Assembly (NCBI GenBank): GCA_038380795.1
Contig: CM076267.1
Span: 19,986,001 to 20,050,000 of the forward strand
DNA from: Pyrocephalus nanus
Taxonomy: Eukaryota; Chordata; Aves; Passeriformes; Tyrannidae
Reading direction: 5' to 3'
Length of the DNA: 64,000 nt
Shown: piece after piece, positions 1 to 12,941 of the stretch
Numbering within the stretch: the first letter of the stretch is position 1
How the letters are laid out: each line of letters opens with the position of its first letter
Translations under genes and position numbers: made by a program
Notes under the pieces: model-generated
Database searches by the model: none
The model's input: only the letters and a program-made list of their open reading frames with translations
Told to the model about the DNA's origin: nothing

Positions 1-635
1 TCTTATAATCTCATTTTTTAAAATTATTTTTGCGCTATTTCTGCATGCCCACATTTTGCGTAGCTGCAGGGACAAACACAATCTTGATCCTCCATTCAAC
101 TGTAACTCTGAGCATTTCACTGCACCATCCTGTGAGGCTGGGAGGGTTAAAGTCCTTTTAGTTTTCTTGGCAAATCTGTTCCTGAATAATCCAGCTGCCT
201 GCATTCATGAAAGATGCTTAATTATACATCTCCCATAGGAAGCTCCTATTCGAAGCTTTAAAGAGGTTCCACAGCATTATAGGAAAATACAATTCTAGAA
301 CAAATTATGATAAAATGATGATAAAAATATGGGGAATGCAACTAACAGAATATCTTCTTATATGTAGGCCACAAATGACAACAGACAGAGCTCTTTAAAA
401 ATATTAAAATTAGTGACTTAGAAGTGAATGGTCCTGTAAATCCTGAGCTGTTACTGTTATAATCCAGGATTAAATAAACCAAAAATAATAATTTACATAA
501 TAAAATATATTAGCAGATAAACAGACAAAAAAATCAATTTACAGTATATTTGCCACAGAAGTTTCACTTTCCTGGAAAATTTCCTGCTAACAACTGTACT
601 GGCGTTCACTCAGAGGTTTTTCCTGCCTTCATCAG
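1..635 (+). other. Intron of the collagen XXVIII-like gene (partial)
   Basis: AT-rich sequence before the first visible collagen exon. It ends with a polypyrimidine tract and an AG acceptor at 634-635. I see no Gly-X-Y coding potential and no recognisable repeat in it. It is assigned to the collagen gene because the exon at 636 begins with a complete Gly codon inside a running triple helix. Confidence 0.7.
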
Positions 636-3600
636 GGTGACCGAGGCCTTCCAGGACCCCCCGGGCCCTTTGGCCCAAAAGGAGATGGTTATCCCGGCCC
701 ACCTGTAAGTTTATAGACTTTTTTTTTTTATGTGAATTGGGAACAAATAAGTGCTACACGTAAGTGATTCACCTCTGTGTCTGACATCCTAGGAAAGATT
801 TCTTGGTCTAAAAGCCTAAAAAGACTCCTCAACTGTGGAAATGCATTTCGGCATAGAAGGAAAACCTCCCTCTGAAATAGTGCAAGACCTTCCCTGTCAC
901 CACTTCCCTTGATTATGCAATGCAGAGCAGCTTTGGCAACTGCCTCTCCAGATTAGACTCCTCTGTTTTCAAACACTTGCAAGGCCCCTGCATGGCATCA
1001 ACACAGATGAAAATGCCACTGACACCACTTCTGGCTTAGCAGAGTAAAATGTAACCAATTGCAGACTAAAATGATCCTATTAAGAGACAATATATTAACG
1101 GCACTACCATAGAAATATTAACAAAAGCACATAGTCAATATAATTGTAAATTAAATTTATGTTGTCTGTGTATATAATTTCAGGGCTTGCCAGGCCTCCC
1201 TGGGATTCCTGGTGAACAAGGCCCAGATGGAGTTGGACTACCAGGACCTAAGGTACAGACCTTAACTTCTAGAAAAGCAAATGCATATGTATATGTATAT
1301 ATATATATATGTATATATATGTATATGTATATGCTACTTCGTGGAGATCTAATTCCTACTTATATGTCACAGTCAGAACACCGATTTAGTCCAGTTTTAA
1401 GTACCTGGTCAGCATATGAAAGATAGATCCCACAGAAGTTTTTCAAGTTTCACTTCAGAACTCATCCTGATGCAGATTGCAGGTTTACTGGCATTATACA
1501 GGCATTTGAAGAATTGACTGCAACTATTTAAACATGCTTTATGTCTCTTAAAAGGACATGCATCTCTTTTCCACTGACTTCAAACCCCTAGCTGTCTGCA
1601 GACACTGATAGGAAAAAGCTAGAACAGTGTCAATTTGAACACGGAGTGTGATTCAGCTGACAGCAAGTAAAATCTTTGTGGGTTTTTTGTTTTGTTTTCA
1701 ACATGGGAATTGTAACTCCTGTGTAACTCTGCATAACTGGCTGTACATGTTTTGAATATGTTTAGAGCACTAGCTGTTTATCCCCAATACCTTCCTTGTC
1801 CTGCGTGCCATATTCATGAGTCAGCATTGTTTGGACGTGCACCCTGTTCAATAGTTCTCTTCTCTTTGTCCCATTTGAGTATAAGCAGTGCTGGGAATTC
1901 TAGAGATAAATTAAACTTTTGTCTTCACTACTTATTTCTTAAAGTATCGACTTTCAGGGTGATCCCGGTATTAGAGGACCAGTTGGACTCCCCGGTCCAC
2001 CAGGAGAAGGTTTGCCAGGACCAAAAGTAAGAGATCTAACAATTATGTCTCCCTTTGTCTTTTTTCTAAAAAAAACAAACAAAGTACACTATAAAAATGC
2101 ACAAATGTGCATAGACATCCACATGTTTTCTGCCTTCACTCTTCACTAGAAACAATTAATCCAACCAATGATCTTTATTTTGTAGAAAATCAAAAATGTT
2201 TCTGGTGACTAGCCATAAACCATAGCCTTCTTCCAGTTGCATATGATAAAGTGATAACCTTGTAGTGAAGATCAGTGACAAAACATTTAGCTCCTGCCCA
2301 CATTAGCTGCAACTGAGTAGCAAAAGTTTCTTCGAACTTGGCATTGGTCAAAATTAATGGCCTGGCAAGCACTTGGTGTGTCTTGCCCATGCTACTGTTA
2401 CAGCTATTGGCATACTGTTGAGTTCCTCTGGAACTAATTCTTCTTTTTTTACTGTACAAATCAAATAAACATATAATGACCAATATAATGATCAACCCCT
2501 ACAAAAAAAGGATTATTTCTGTAGTTATAATATACACCGTGAAAAAGGCCTGAAAATAATTGTAATTATAAAGAGCAATTTTCACTATGAAACTTCCCAA
2601 ACTGGAAACTCTTATGCTCCTATAGCTCAGTTTTAAAAGTCTACTAATCCAAAAGAAATGGTTTAGAATGTAAATGTAAAGGAACTCAACAAAGTCAAAT
2701 GCAAAGATTATGCAACATTTTAATGTGTTACCTGCACAGTGTGGCTTATTGGTCCCAGAGATTCAGTTCACATTGGCATGAAGACCACGTCCAGAGCAAA
2801 GCAGTGGTGAAGCACTTCCCTAGCCATTACTAGTCCTGAGGACTGGCATGTGCACAGTATCCTTACAAATGAGGAGAGAGAGAATTTCTTGCAGAGATAC
2901 TGGAAAAGCAATAAAGGCATAAAATTAATACTGTACTATGTGGATTTTGATTGCTTCCTATAAATAACATATGGAATGGAAACATTTTCTCTAGTTTTTC
3001 TTTTGAAAACTAGCTTCTGAATTAGCAACAAGTATTTATGTGCAATGCCACATTAGTATGTATGCCCATAGGTCTTACTGTGTATTGGTGACGAAAGATA
3101 ACAAAACAAAAATAATCCTCTCTTCAATCTTAATTCAGTCCCCGAGGTCCCTCAAATACAATCCATCCTTCAACACAATGTGTATCTCTCTCAGCCAGGT
3201 TATTCATGTTCAGTAAGCATTAAACCAAGTGACTCCTTTGAAGTATAAACTGGATTTTAATAATAAAGGCTGAAAACAGTCTTTGTCAGATAGAGCAATC
3301 TTATCTTCACTACTTACAAAAAGAAATGTCTGGTAGAAGATGGTCAAGAAATTACACGGTGGTATAACAATTTGCTGTGTATTTTTATTATGACTATTCT
3401 CTAGGGAACCATAGGACGCCCAGGGCCACCTGGTTCTCTGGGACCTCCTGGTGAAGGTATTCAAGGAACTAAGGTAAAAAGGCTCCATGTCTTCAATATT
3501 TAACCTGCGCTGAGTGGTCAATCTGGTCATCACAGTGTTAAGGAAATTTCACATAGTTTCTTATATGAGGAGAGCCTCACACTAGAAAATGAGAAGGATA

Positions 3601-5905
3601 ATGGGAGCATGTACAAAGTATGTTCTGTTCCTACTGCTGTGAACAAGCCCAAGCACGTGTGTGTTGAGGGAGAAGGAAGGAACTTTTATCAGTTAAAGAT
3701 ACCTTTATGAAATCAAAAATACCATTTCCTCTTCCTCAGCTCTCATGCTCGTGGAGACAGCCCAAAGTAAAAAAATGAATACCATCTATGATAGAGAAAG
3801 AGTCTCCATCCTGAATCTATGTGTACTATTAATTTTTCCGTGTAATATGCACTTCTACCCAAAGTATCAGTCAGATGAAACACATTCAAAATATAGAAAT
3901 AAGAAAAGGGGAATGAGAAGGAATAAAATGGGATAGAAAGAGGGAACTAATTAAAATTAAAATCAATAATGTGGTTTTTCAATATTATGTATCTTTATAC
4001 TGAAGAAATATTTGAGAAATATAAGCTAGCTACTACATTGTCTCAAGTGCCTCATACTTGTTAAAGTGCAGTTTGAAACACTTTCTCTTTGAACATTTAA
4101 ACTTAAAGTATGAGGAATGATTACAAAGGGTTAATATCACTACTTGGATTATCATTAGGGGGAACAAGGAATTCAAGGAATGCCAGGACCACGAGGCCCC
4201 CCTGGAGATGGGCTTTTAGGACAGAAGGTATGATATGTAAATCACAGATAATGCCCTAGATAGAAAACAACATACTGAAAATACTCATTACAGTCAGCTC
4301 TCCTTGAAGGCTTATAAATTCTGTGTAAAGGGAATGGGCATTTGGGAAAACTCCAGATATTAAAAGATTATGTTATTATTAGAAGTTATATTCTTTTATT
4401 ATTAGATTTAATATTACTGCCTTTCTTTCACCTGCTATGTAAAATTTAGGGAATACATCAATGTTAAGAAACAGAGAACTTTAGATTGGTATCAGTTTTT
4501 AAATGTGATCACATTGGCTCAGAAAGGCTGTACAAAATACCATAGTTTACTAAAAATCAAACCAGGACACACTAATTCATGTGTTTGCAATTCCAAACAC
4601 TTTTCTGGGCCAAAAGGTTTCTCAGAGTGATATTCTTATTATTCATTCCAGTGACACCCTTGGATTTCTTTTCTATTTCCCTACTGTTATCTTATTTTCT
4701 GAGACACAGATAATAATTTCCATCATGTAATATCACATGAAACATCTCTATAGCATGCATACAGTTGTTTGAGATGGCTCATTGTTCAAAGTGCTTCACT
4801 TATTTTTTCCCATAAGGATGATTAGCCAATACTATGTTATTAATGAAATTCACAAAATACTAATTTATTTAAATGATGTCTAATGAAGATTTCTGTCATA
4901 TCAGAAGCTGAAAGTGAACTCAACAAAGGCAACTAGAGAGAAATTTGAGAAGTGTAATAAAAACTGACTTATGCTTTCTGTCTGCTTATCACCATGGTTT
5001 CAAAGGGAGATCGAGGAGCTACAGGTGACAAGGGGAAAAAAGGAGAAAAAGGTGATGTGGGTGACCCTGGTTTATCTGGAGAACCCGTGAGTAACTCAGG
5101 TTTATGATGGCTGTTTTCTTAAACCATGTAAAAACATCATCCAAAACATTAGTGTGCTGTTAACCTGATTCCCATGGTAAATCCAAAACACAGCACTGAA
5201 TCAGCTACTAAAAAGAAAATGAACTCTATCCCAGCTGAAACCAGGAGAGCAGTGAAGGACAACTGCCATGTTTCAAGATAAAACTATGCAATTCTATTCT
5301 ATGGCTAGCAAATAACTATAGCTCAGACTTTCCCTCAAAGCTGATGAACAGTGAGGGGAGTCAAAATGAAAACTTCTACTGATGGGCAGGCCCCCAAAAG
5401 CACAAAAGAAAAATGTGGTGCTCTTCTGTTCTGAAATTTGCATACTATTAAGTAAGAATATATAAACCCCATTGCTGTTCTTGCCCTGCTACTGGCCTCA
5501 TTAAACTCACACACGATGAAGCAGAATTGTCATCGTTCCAGGGTGTCAGGCAGGTACACAGTCTGTTCAGAGAGGAAATCAACACAACATGGGAGACAAG
5601 AAGGCTTTGCACAGATTCTCCCTTCCTAATGTAAACTGACAATCGGTGATCGAGTGGGAGACTTGAGGTCATCCAATTCCCTTAAAACACCACCACTTTA
5701 GGAGGCTGCAGATACTGAATGCACAAGGTAGTATCACACAAACACCACTTTTTCTAGCCAAAGTTCCCATTAGCCAAAGATTGTTCAACTAATGGTATTG
5801 ATGAAATCATATTCTGAATTACAATGTTACTTATTAATTGCAATGCTTAATTAACAATCACTGTTACAGGGCAAAACTGGACCAAAGGGAGAGCAAGGCC
5901 TAACA
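636..5905 (+). CDS. Collagenous (Gly-X-Y) exons of the XXVIII-like chain
   Basis: Seven phase-0 exons encode triple helix. The first five (636-704, 1184-1252, 1958-2026, 3405-3473, 4159-4227) are each exactly 69 bp and encode five Gly-X-Y triplets, one two-residue break (GD, GV, GE, GE, GD), then two more triplets. The sixth exon (81 bp) is nine uninterrupted triplets rich in Lys, Asp and Glu; the seventh (36 bp) is four triplets ending GLT. The repeated size and break position suggest tandem exon duplication. Short regular imperfections fit what is known of type XXVIII collagen and should add flexibility to the helix. Confidence 0.9.
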
Positions 5906-8900
5906 GTAAGCAAATTCCATTATTTAAATCCCCTCATGTCAAGATACAAACAATACTAGATCCTATCAGATGAAACCTATCCTGTTAATTATTTTGGAAG
6001 GAGCTCTCTGACAAGAAGTGGTCTCAGTAATAATATAGAATGAAACAACTCAAAGATTTCTGATTTTTTCTCATCTACTTTATACAGAAATGGTGATTTT
6101 AGGCATTGTCCTGCTATGTGTTCTTTTACAGTTAGCATTAGATGACTCAGGTGTGCACTTGCTGCAGGAAGGATTTTTTACAAGTATTTAAGAGTATAAA
6201 GAGCAAGGATCTTCGAACTTGTCATGGTCTGTCATGCTATGAACTTAATGATATTTCTGCTAAGTCTGAACTGCACTTGACCCAAATTCAGTAAAAGTAT
6301 GTCAGTGACTACTTATAAGTTTTAAGGAAACTGAGCAGCAGTGGCAAAAGGTTGTATTAGAAAGACTGACTCAATGCCAAATGAGTCCTGTCATGCACTT
6401 AAAAAAATATAACAAAGAATTGCTCTAATAACAACAAACACTTTGTTCACTTCACAGAAGGTCTCACTTTTCTGAACAGACATCTCTGAAGGCAGTAACT
6501 GTTTTTATTTTTTTTTGATGAAAGCTGGGTAATAGAGTGGGCCAGATATACCAGGGCTCCCAACTCCCAGTTCCATTCTGTGTTGGTGCTCTGTCATACA
6601 TCACCTCACTACAAGCAATACAATTCCTAAAGTTGGGTCTGTTTTTCCACACCCAACACATTTTAAACGGATACGGTATTATTCAGATACTAAAGTATGA
6701 ATGATTTTCAGTTTTAATGAGAATCAGTTAATCACAAAACTTTTTTACAATAACAGTAGTTAACTGTTTTAGATAGAGCTCTTTCTGTGTTGTCAAATTA
6801 TGATTGTCATTTGCCTATGAAATAGTTCAGTGTAAAATGTGGGACTCATTCCCCATTTGGAAGGTCAGGTTTGAAAGTTAAACAGTAAGATTTTTCTAAG
6901 TTCCTGTAGGACACAAATATTAATTATAAACAAAATCTTTGTTAGTGTCAATATTATGCATTATTTGAAAGAAGCAAAGTTGTAAAATAATTTCATATTC
7001 AATTATTTTCATATCCAGAGAGAAGATATAATTAAATTAATTAAAGAGATATGTGGTAAGTACTCAGGAAATCTTTACATTCAGTTTCTATGTTTTCTTC
7101 ATTACATTTACATTCTTCTCCTTTCCGAAAGGATACCAAGTCAAGTCATTGTGATCTGGTTTTTTTTTTTTCATTTTTCCTTTGCAGGTTGTGGTATTAA
7201 ATGTAAGGAAATTCCTATGGAGCTTGTGTTTGTGATTGACAGCTCTGAGAGTGTGGGACCAGAAAATTTTGAGATTGTCAAAGACTTTGTAACTGCTTTA
7301 GTAGACAGAGTAACTGTAGGAAGAAATGCTACCAGAATTGGCCTTGTGTTGTACAGTTTAGAAGTTCAACTAGAATTTGGTCTGAACAAATACACAACTC
7401 GACAGGATGTTAAGCAAGCAATTAGAAAAATGCAATACATGGGAGAAGGCACTTACACAGGAACTGCTATCCGTAAAGCAACCCAGGAAGGATTTCTCGG
7501 TGCTCGGGCAGGAGTGCGGAAAGTTGCGCTTGTGCTGACAGATGGCCAAGCAGACAAGAGAGAAGCTGTAAAACTGGACATGGTCGTTCGAGAGGCTCAC
7601 GCAGCAAACATCGAAATGTACGCAATAGGAATTGTAAACACTTCAGATCCAACACAGGCCGAGTTTGTGCGTGAGCTAAATCTGATCGCTTCAGATCCAG
7701 ACACAGAACACATGTTTCTCATTGATGACTTTAACACCCTTCCAGGTGTGTTCATTGAAGTTTTATTCCGCATTATATCTGATGCTTCTCAGAATGGGGC
7801 AGGGGGCGGGGGGAAGCACTATCTTTGTGGATATGTTATGTTTTGATGCTGATCAGGATTAGTTACAAGGTGCAAATTAGGATAGAGATTCCCTTCTTTT
7901 AAGAAGTCACATCATAGGGCAATGATTCAACATGCCAACAGGGGGGTGTCACCCAGTCTAGGAAAACAGCTGCTTAAACTAGTTTTCTAAGCTGAATAAG
8001 TGCTCATGCACTGCACATCTGCTGGACTGTAAGTCACAATTAAATGAATTGTCATAAATTCTATTTGTTCACTTCCCTTTTTCATTGCATTGTTCACATC
8101 AGCAAGGTAAGCAGTTATTTTCCCATTACCAGCTAGTAGTTGTTATTAAGTTTAGATGAACATCTTTAAGTAAGTTCATTGTATTTTGTACCATGTAGAG
8201 GACTTACATGCTGCCAAATCCATGACCAAAAAAAGCTACACTGCAGAGAGTCTGGAATAATCTTCTTAGAGACATATAAACAATCCAGAGGAGTACTGGA
8301 TTACATGAGTATTACTGATGTATATAAATAGTCTATATCTTAAAAATTCATTGAATATCTCAGTATGATGTTTTTTACTTTCTTTTTTTTAAACAGCTCT
8401 GGAGTCCAAATTAGTCAACCAATTTTGTGAAGATGAACACGGTACCTTAATATACAACCGTAATGGAAATGGTGCAAGTATAAGTGGTTCATATTTCCAT
8501 TCAGTATCCCCAAGTTCTTTATACTACACACTTCAGAACCACAATGTTAATAGACAACCACTTTCAGCACAGACACCTGGAGTATCTACAGTAGAAAGTC
8601 CTCTGAGTCTTGGTGATCTTCCTCATCCATTAGCTCCGGTATGAAAATTCAGCAGACTTGAATGAGCAGAAGTTTAAAATATATATCCCTCTGTGCTGGC
8701 TGATGTAGTATGTAACCTTCCCCTTACTTTTCTGCCCAACAGGTGCTGTAATAGCTCCTTTAACTCGGTATGCTCAGAGCTGGTTGTTCTGAATAAGAGT
8801 TCTGATGTTGCATGCAGGCTATAATTTATAATAATTTATAATATAATATATAATTTATAATTGCTATAATTTATTCCTGATATTGTTACAAGAATTATCA

Positions 8901-11531
8901 TTCCTTTGTTTAATGCAGGAATATTTGTGCCATAGCGTGAAACATAACATTATTACACTATTATAATTAAGTCTAAGAATTGAACTCAATTGTAGACTAT
9001 AATTTTAAGTTTATAAACAAAATTCTGTAAAGGTCAACTAAAAAAAAAAATATATATCTCATATTTAGGTATGACAACTTTCCTGGTAAACCAACCAGGT
9101 GAAATTAAAATTCTGGTTCTTAACACTGAAGTCAGAGTAAATGGAAAGGAATAACATTAGAAAATCTCTGGGTCATGAAGGGCTTGTTAATTTTTGAAAT
9201 GCTTCACAGTATCTGGAAAACAAAGAAAATCAACTGCTTATTTCAGACCAAAGTACCGCCTGTGGTAGTATACGAAGCCTATGAAGAGGAAGAAGAGGAG
9301 AAAGAGTCACCCTTCCTAACAGCAGACACTAGAGGTATTTTTATCATCATTCATTTCTTCATCTTCATTTTTGGCTGATCAAAAATCAACATCTTATTGT
9401 GTTTCTTTTCACCCGCAGCTGTGGTACCATTATTGCCATCTAAACAATCACCATCCAATGAAGTGATGACATCACCTCTTTCAACTGCAGGACTCACGCC
9501 AAGACCAGGTTATAGATCATAACTAGTTTCTCATTTTGTTCCCTCTTATCCTGATGCTAATTTTTAATAAGGCTTTAAATCAGAGTCATTTTGTTCTACT
9601 CTCTCAAGATTTTGTGAGTCTGTGATGTGGAAGAGAATCCATTGGAGGGTTTTATAAAAGATCTAGTTGCCGTTCTTGTCTTCCCAAGTTCCCTGCTCCA
9701 CTTATGGCAAAAGCAAGGTTATCTGTAATCTGAGAGGAGCTCATGAATGGCATCAAAAAGAGAACATAATGCTCACTGAGGTGGGCCAGGGAGCAGGTTA
9801 TTTGTCAGCCAAGAAGGGGCAGTCTATGGAGATGAGAGGCTTCATTAAAGACAAAGATAATGATTTCAGCATTGGACAGAAAAATTAGTTTTCTCCTTCA
9901 GAGGAGAGGAGAAATAGGAAAAAACAGTGTTTAGTCATTTGAAGAAAAGTATAATAATTAGCTGACTGCTCAAAGGATTTACTCTTTTCATTAATTCTTT
10001 GGACATGAAACGCCCAAATGTATTTTGTTCATCATTTGGGGGACTTTGAGTTCCAGTAATAGTGTATTATGATGGGAGCCACAGAAGAGAGCAATAGAAA
10101 AATGTTCCCATGCTTCCTGGGAACACTGGCATGGCTTATCTGCTCCCTGGCAATATCTTTTTTTTTTTTCCCCCCTCCAAAAAGTGACAAGGTACAAGTT
10201 GCCAAAGACAAAATATTGGTGTCACAACACTAAACTTAACAGAAAATTGTTTTCTGATGGTATTATTAAAGTGAGTGAAACTAGATTAGTATCTCACGGT
10301 CCTCTTATGCATATCTATCTGTAGGAGTTACTAGACCAACAGGCCTTACATTCAAACTTAGGTACATAACTACTACCATTGTATTAGATAAGTAACACAA
10401 ATATCTTACAAAAGCAAGACTAAAGTTTTATATTCTTCACACTATTTTAATGTCTCTTCTTCCAACTACAAAGAGAACTAACATGCAGCAGAAGGACAAT
10501 GATACTTATGATTTGAAAACAGCATATGCAACTACCTTACAGCTCCTGGGCCTACAATTTCACGTTGCTCTCAAGACTGGTTGCACTTTATTAGATTTCA
10601 AAAAATAGATTTCAAAATTATCATATTCATATTGTTTGCTCTTTTGGTATATAGAGCCATAATACTATTATTTCTGGAATTACTAGAACCATGCCAGTAA
10701 AGGAATAGTTTAATCAACCTACTAAAATGCACTTGTAACTTGCCTTCAATACTAACATCTTTACAACTAAAAGTGAGTCTTAAACCGTTGTATAACATTA
10801 CCAGGAAAGAAAAAAAAAAAACCAACAAAATCAGAGTTTAAAAGGTAAAACCTATGCAATACAACTGACTTTTACAAACAGAATTGTTTCTATTCCTCTT
10901 TTTATTTTAGACAGCATCCTGGACCTCCGGTGCAAGTTAAGGTTGGATCAAGGGCCATGCCGTGTTTATATGATAAAATGGTATTACGATAAACAAGCCA
11001 ACGCTTGTGCTCAGTTTTGGTACGGTGGCTGTGATGGGAATGCAAATCGCTTTGAGAGTGAAGAGGAATGTAGAGAGGCTTGTGTATTTTCTTCTGGAGG
11101 TAGGAATTCATTTCTACATTAAAAAGGAGCAGGTTGAAGCTATTGATTGTTTGATTTTGTTATTATTTATCCAGCCTGGTATGTAAAATCAAACCAACTA
11201 ATTTATAACTTTATGAACTCATACATGCACTAAAAATGTCTACCTATGCAGGCATACTTTAATTCTTTTTGCATATAGCATATGATGTAGTGCTTATGTA
11301 ACAAAATAGCAAATTTTCTGCCGTATCAAGAGTACAAAAATTCTTTTTTACTAATTTATATTAAGATCAATATAGCATTTGCCACAGCAATTGCCCTTCT
11401 TTCACCTAGGTCTTTAAATACTAACATTGTATAATCATTAACTACACTTCATTTTAAATTACATATATGGCTTTGGAAAGCAATCCTTAGTCATTAAAAT
11501 TATGTCATTTCTTTCTGTTACAGAAATCTGA
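636..11531 (+). CDS. Collagen alpha chain, type XXVIII-like (3' part): collagen helix, VWA domain, Kunitz domain
   Basis: Fourteen exons join in phase: 636-704, 1184-1252, 1958-2026, 3405-3473, 4159-4227, 5006-5086, 5870-5905, 7019-7055, 7188-7745, 8397-8638, 9247-9334, 9419-9508, 10911-11099 and 11524-11531 (stop TGA). The product is a secreted extracellular-matrix collagen: Gly-X-Y repeats, a short REDIIKLIKEIC hinge, a VWA domain, a linker of about 135 residues with a Glu run (YEEEEEEKE), and a six-cysteine Kunitz domain followed by a tail of a few residues. Helix-VWA-Kunitz is the C-terminal layout of collagen XXVIII; the N-terminal VWA and signal peptide must lie upstream. The VWA exon can be read past its donor (ccag|gtgtgt at 7745/7746) into an intronic stop at 7846, but splicing there gives TLP-ALESKLVNQFC in frame. 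Human COL28A1 is not next to BBS5, so this may be a paralogue (a COL28A2-type gene); I leave the symbol open. Confidence 0.88.
1284..1333. repeat. (TA)n/(TATG)n microsatellite
   Basis: About 50 bp of alternating TA with periodic G (tatgtata words) in a collagen-gene intron. It begins about 30 bp after the exon ending at 1252. Confidence 0.9.
7188..7745 (+). CDS. VWA-domain exon of the collagen XXVIII-like gene
   Basis: One 558-bp exon encodes almost the whole von Willebrand factor A domain. The MIDAS metal site is complete: DSSES in the first strand (VFVIDSSESVG), a Thr in the GTYTGTAIRKA loop, and the Asp of LVLTDGQAD. These are the residues VWA domains use to bind ligand through a divalent cation, so the domain looks functional. 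A CGCGIKCKE segment just before it holds three Cys (one from the end of the previous exon) that could pair between chains. Coding of a VWA in a single exon is usual for matrix collagens. Confidence 0.92.
8820..8872. repeat. AT-rich (TTATAA)n-like simple repeat
   Basis: Tandem-like ataatttata words, partly self-complementary, in the intron after the collagen-gene exon 8397-8638. Confidence 0.8.
10911..11099 (+). CDS. Kunitz (BPTI) domain exon of the collagen XXVIII-like gene
   Basis: The exon encodes 63 codons with the exact Kunitz cysteine spacing C-8-C-15-C-7-C-12-C-3-C. The conserved FWYGGC core and the GPC loop are present. The residue after the second Cys (the P1 position of inhibitory Kunitz domains) is Arg, which is compatible with trypsin-like protease inhibition; P1' is Val instead of the usual Ala or Gly. 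The domain closes the chain apart from a short tail ending SSGEI. Inhibitory activity is inferred from the family and not shown here. Confidence 0.92.
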
Positions 11532-12160
11532 TATTTGCCAAGGACTGTGCAATGAAGACTTCACTTCTCTTAAGCAAAACTATTCTCACAAATAATATTT
11601 TAATATTTCAAGCATATTTCCAAATTACATGCAGAGTACTACTCAGTACAGATACAGCAATATGCAGATACAGCAGTACAGATACAGTAAATGCATCAGC
11701 TTATGGCCTACATGCTCTCTGGGTCACAAGACAGGGAGGTGGATAAATTACCCACCTTTCCTAACTATATCACATTTAATCCTTTTTTCAGTAAACTCTC
11801 CTCAGCTTTTGTTAGCTAGCCAAGATCCATGACAACTACAGTTAAAACACACCCACACTTTTCTATGAGTGAATATCCCAATATCTGGCATCACTAAATT
11901 GGGTTAGTTCATGTCTAAAGTGGTCCTTGTTATGTGATTCTCTTCTGAAAGTCCGCCCTAATTTTTAAATGCATTTTAATATTTTCATCTTCCTTAATTT
12001 ACTATTTAAACTTATGTTCAAAACATTAAATGCAGCATAGTTTATTGGCTGCCACTGTGATATTTCTTTTTACATTTACATCTGCATATATATGTTGCGT
12101 TTCTTAATTAAAATACTTGAAAACTTGTTTCTAATAAAACATTTCTGGTTTTACTGCCAG
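11532..12160 (+). other. 3' UTR of the collagen XXVIII-like gene
   Basis: AT-rich sequence after the stop codon. A canonical AATAAA poly(A) signal lies at 12133-12138, about 600 bp after the stop and about 830 bp before the BBS5 start codon, so a cleavage site near 12155 is reasonable. A short imperfect repeat of cagatacag words occurs at about 11640-11690. The exact 3' end is inferred. Confidence 0.55.
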
Positions 12161-12800
12161 GACAGAAAATGCATAATGGTGTCATTATAGGACTAAAAAC
12201 TTAAAGCTAAATTAAATTACACTTAGTGTCTCGTGTGCTTCTGATGATGGATTTCTGCCACAGCCCCTAACAAGACCCAACACCTCAGATTAGGCACTCC
12301 TTCATATGAAATTCAGTGATCATTTTAGGCTGGGTTTGTGTTTTTCTCTTTTTTCCTGAGCAAATGGTAACGTCAAGCATATCAACAAAAATGGAGCTTG
12401 GCTTCAAGCCAAACACTCTGCATCCCTTATGCTTCCAGAGAGCCCGGTGTGCACCCCGCCAGGGAACAGCGCAGGCACAGGCACTTCCCACCTGGTACTC
12501 CCTTTACTCCATCCAGCTTGTGTCACCTTCCAGATGGGTACAATGGGCTCCTCGCCAACCCAGGGACCAGCTCCAGGGAAAGAACTGTCAAAAGGACGAG
12601 TTTCTTCCCACAATAAGTACTTATTTCGAGTAATTTGTTTATTTTAAAGTGGTAGGGTACTGCAATTCAAATTGGCTACATACAGTTTTCACATTTAATT
12701 TTCCAAATCGAAAATGACGCATCCCCTCTGTTTTAAAATAAAACCAAACTCACGCTGCAAAGACTGTACTTTGCCGACATGCGAGGATTTCAAACGGTTT
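12161..12800. other. Intergenic spacer between the collagen gene and BBS5
   Basis: Mostly unique sequence. From about 12440 to 12600 it is moderately GC-rich, with short overlapping open frames on both strands that show no recognisable protein. It then leads into the BBS5 CpG island. I see no RNA gene or known repeat. Confidence 0.5.
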
Positions 12801-12941
12801 AAATTTTAGCGCCTCAGGCGCGTCGAGGGCGGGGCCGGGGGAGGAGGCGTGAGGGGGCGCGCGCTGCACACGTGCGGAGCCGCAGCCAATCCCGGCCGCC
12901 GCGGGGGCGCGAGACACACGCACCGTACGCCCCCCCGCCCC

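Noticed and set aside
7746..7846. Continuation of the VWA frame to a stop at 7846
   Set aside because: A donor at 7746 joins in phase to 8397 and restores the expected family sequence; the extension is Gly-rich intron.
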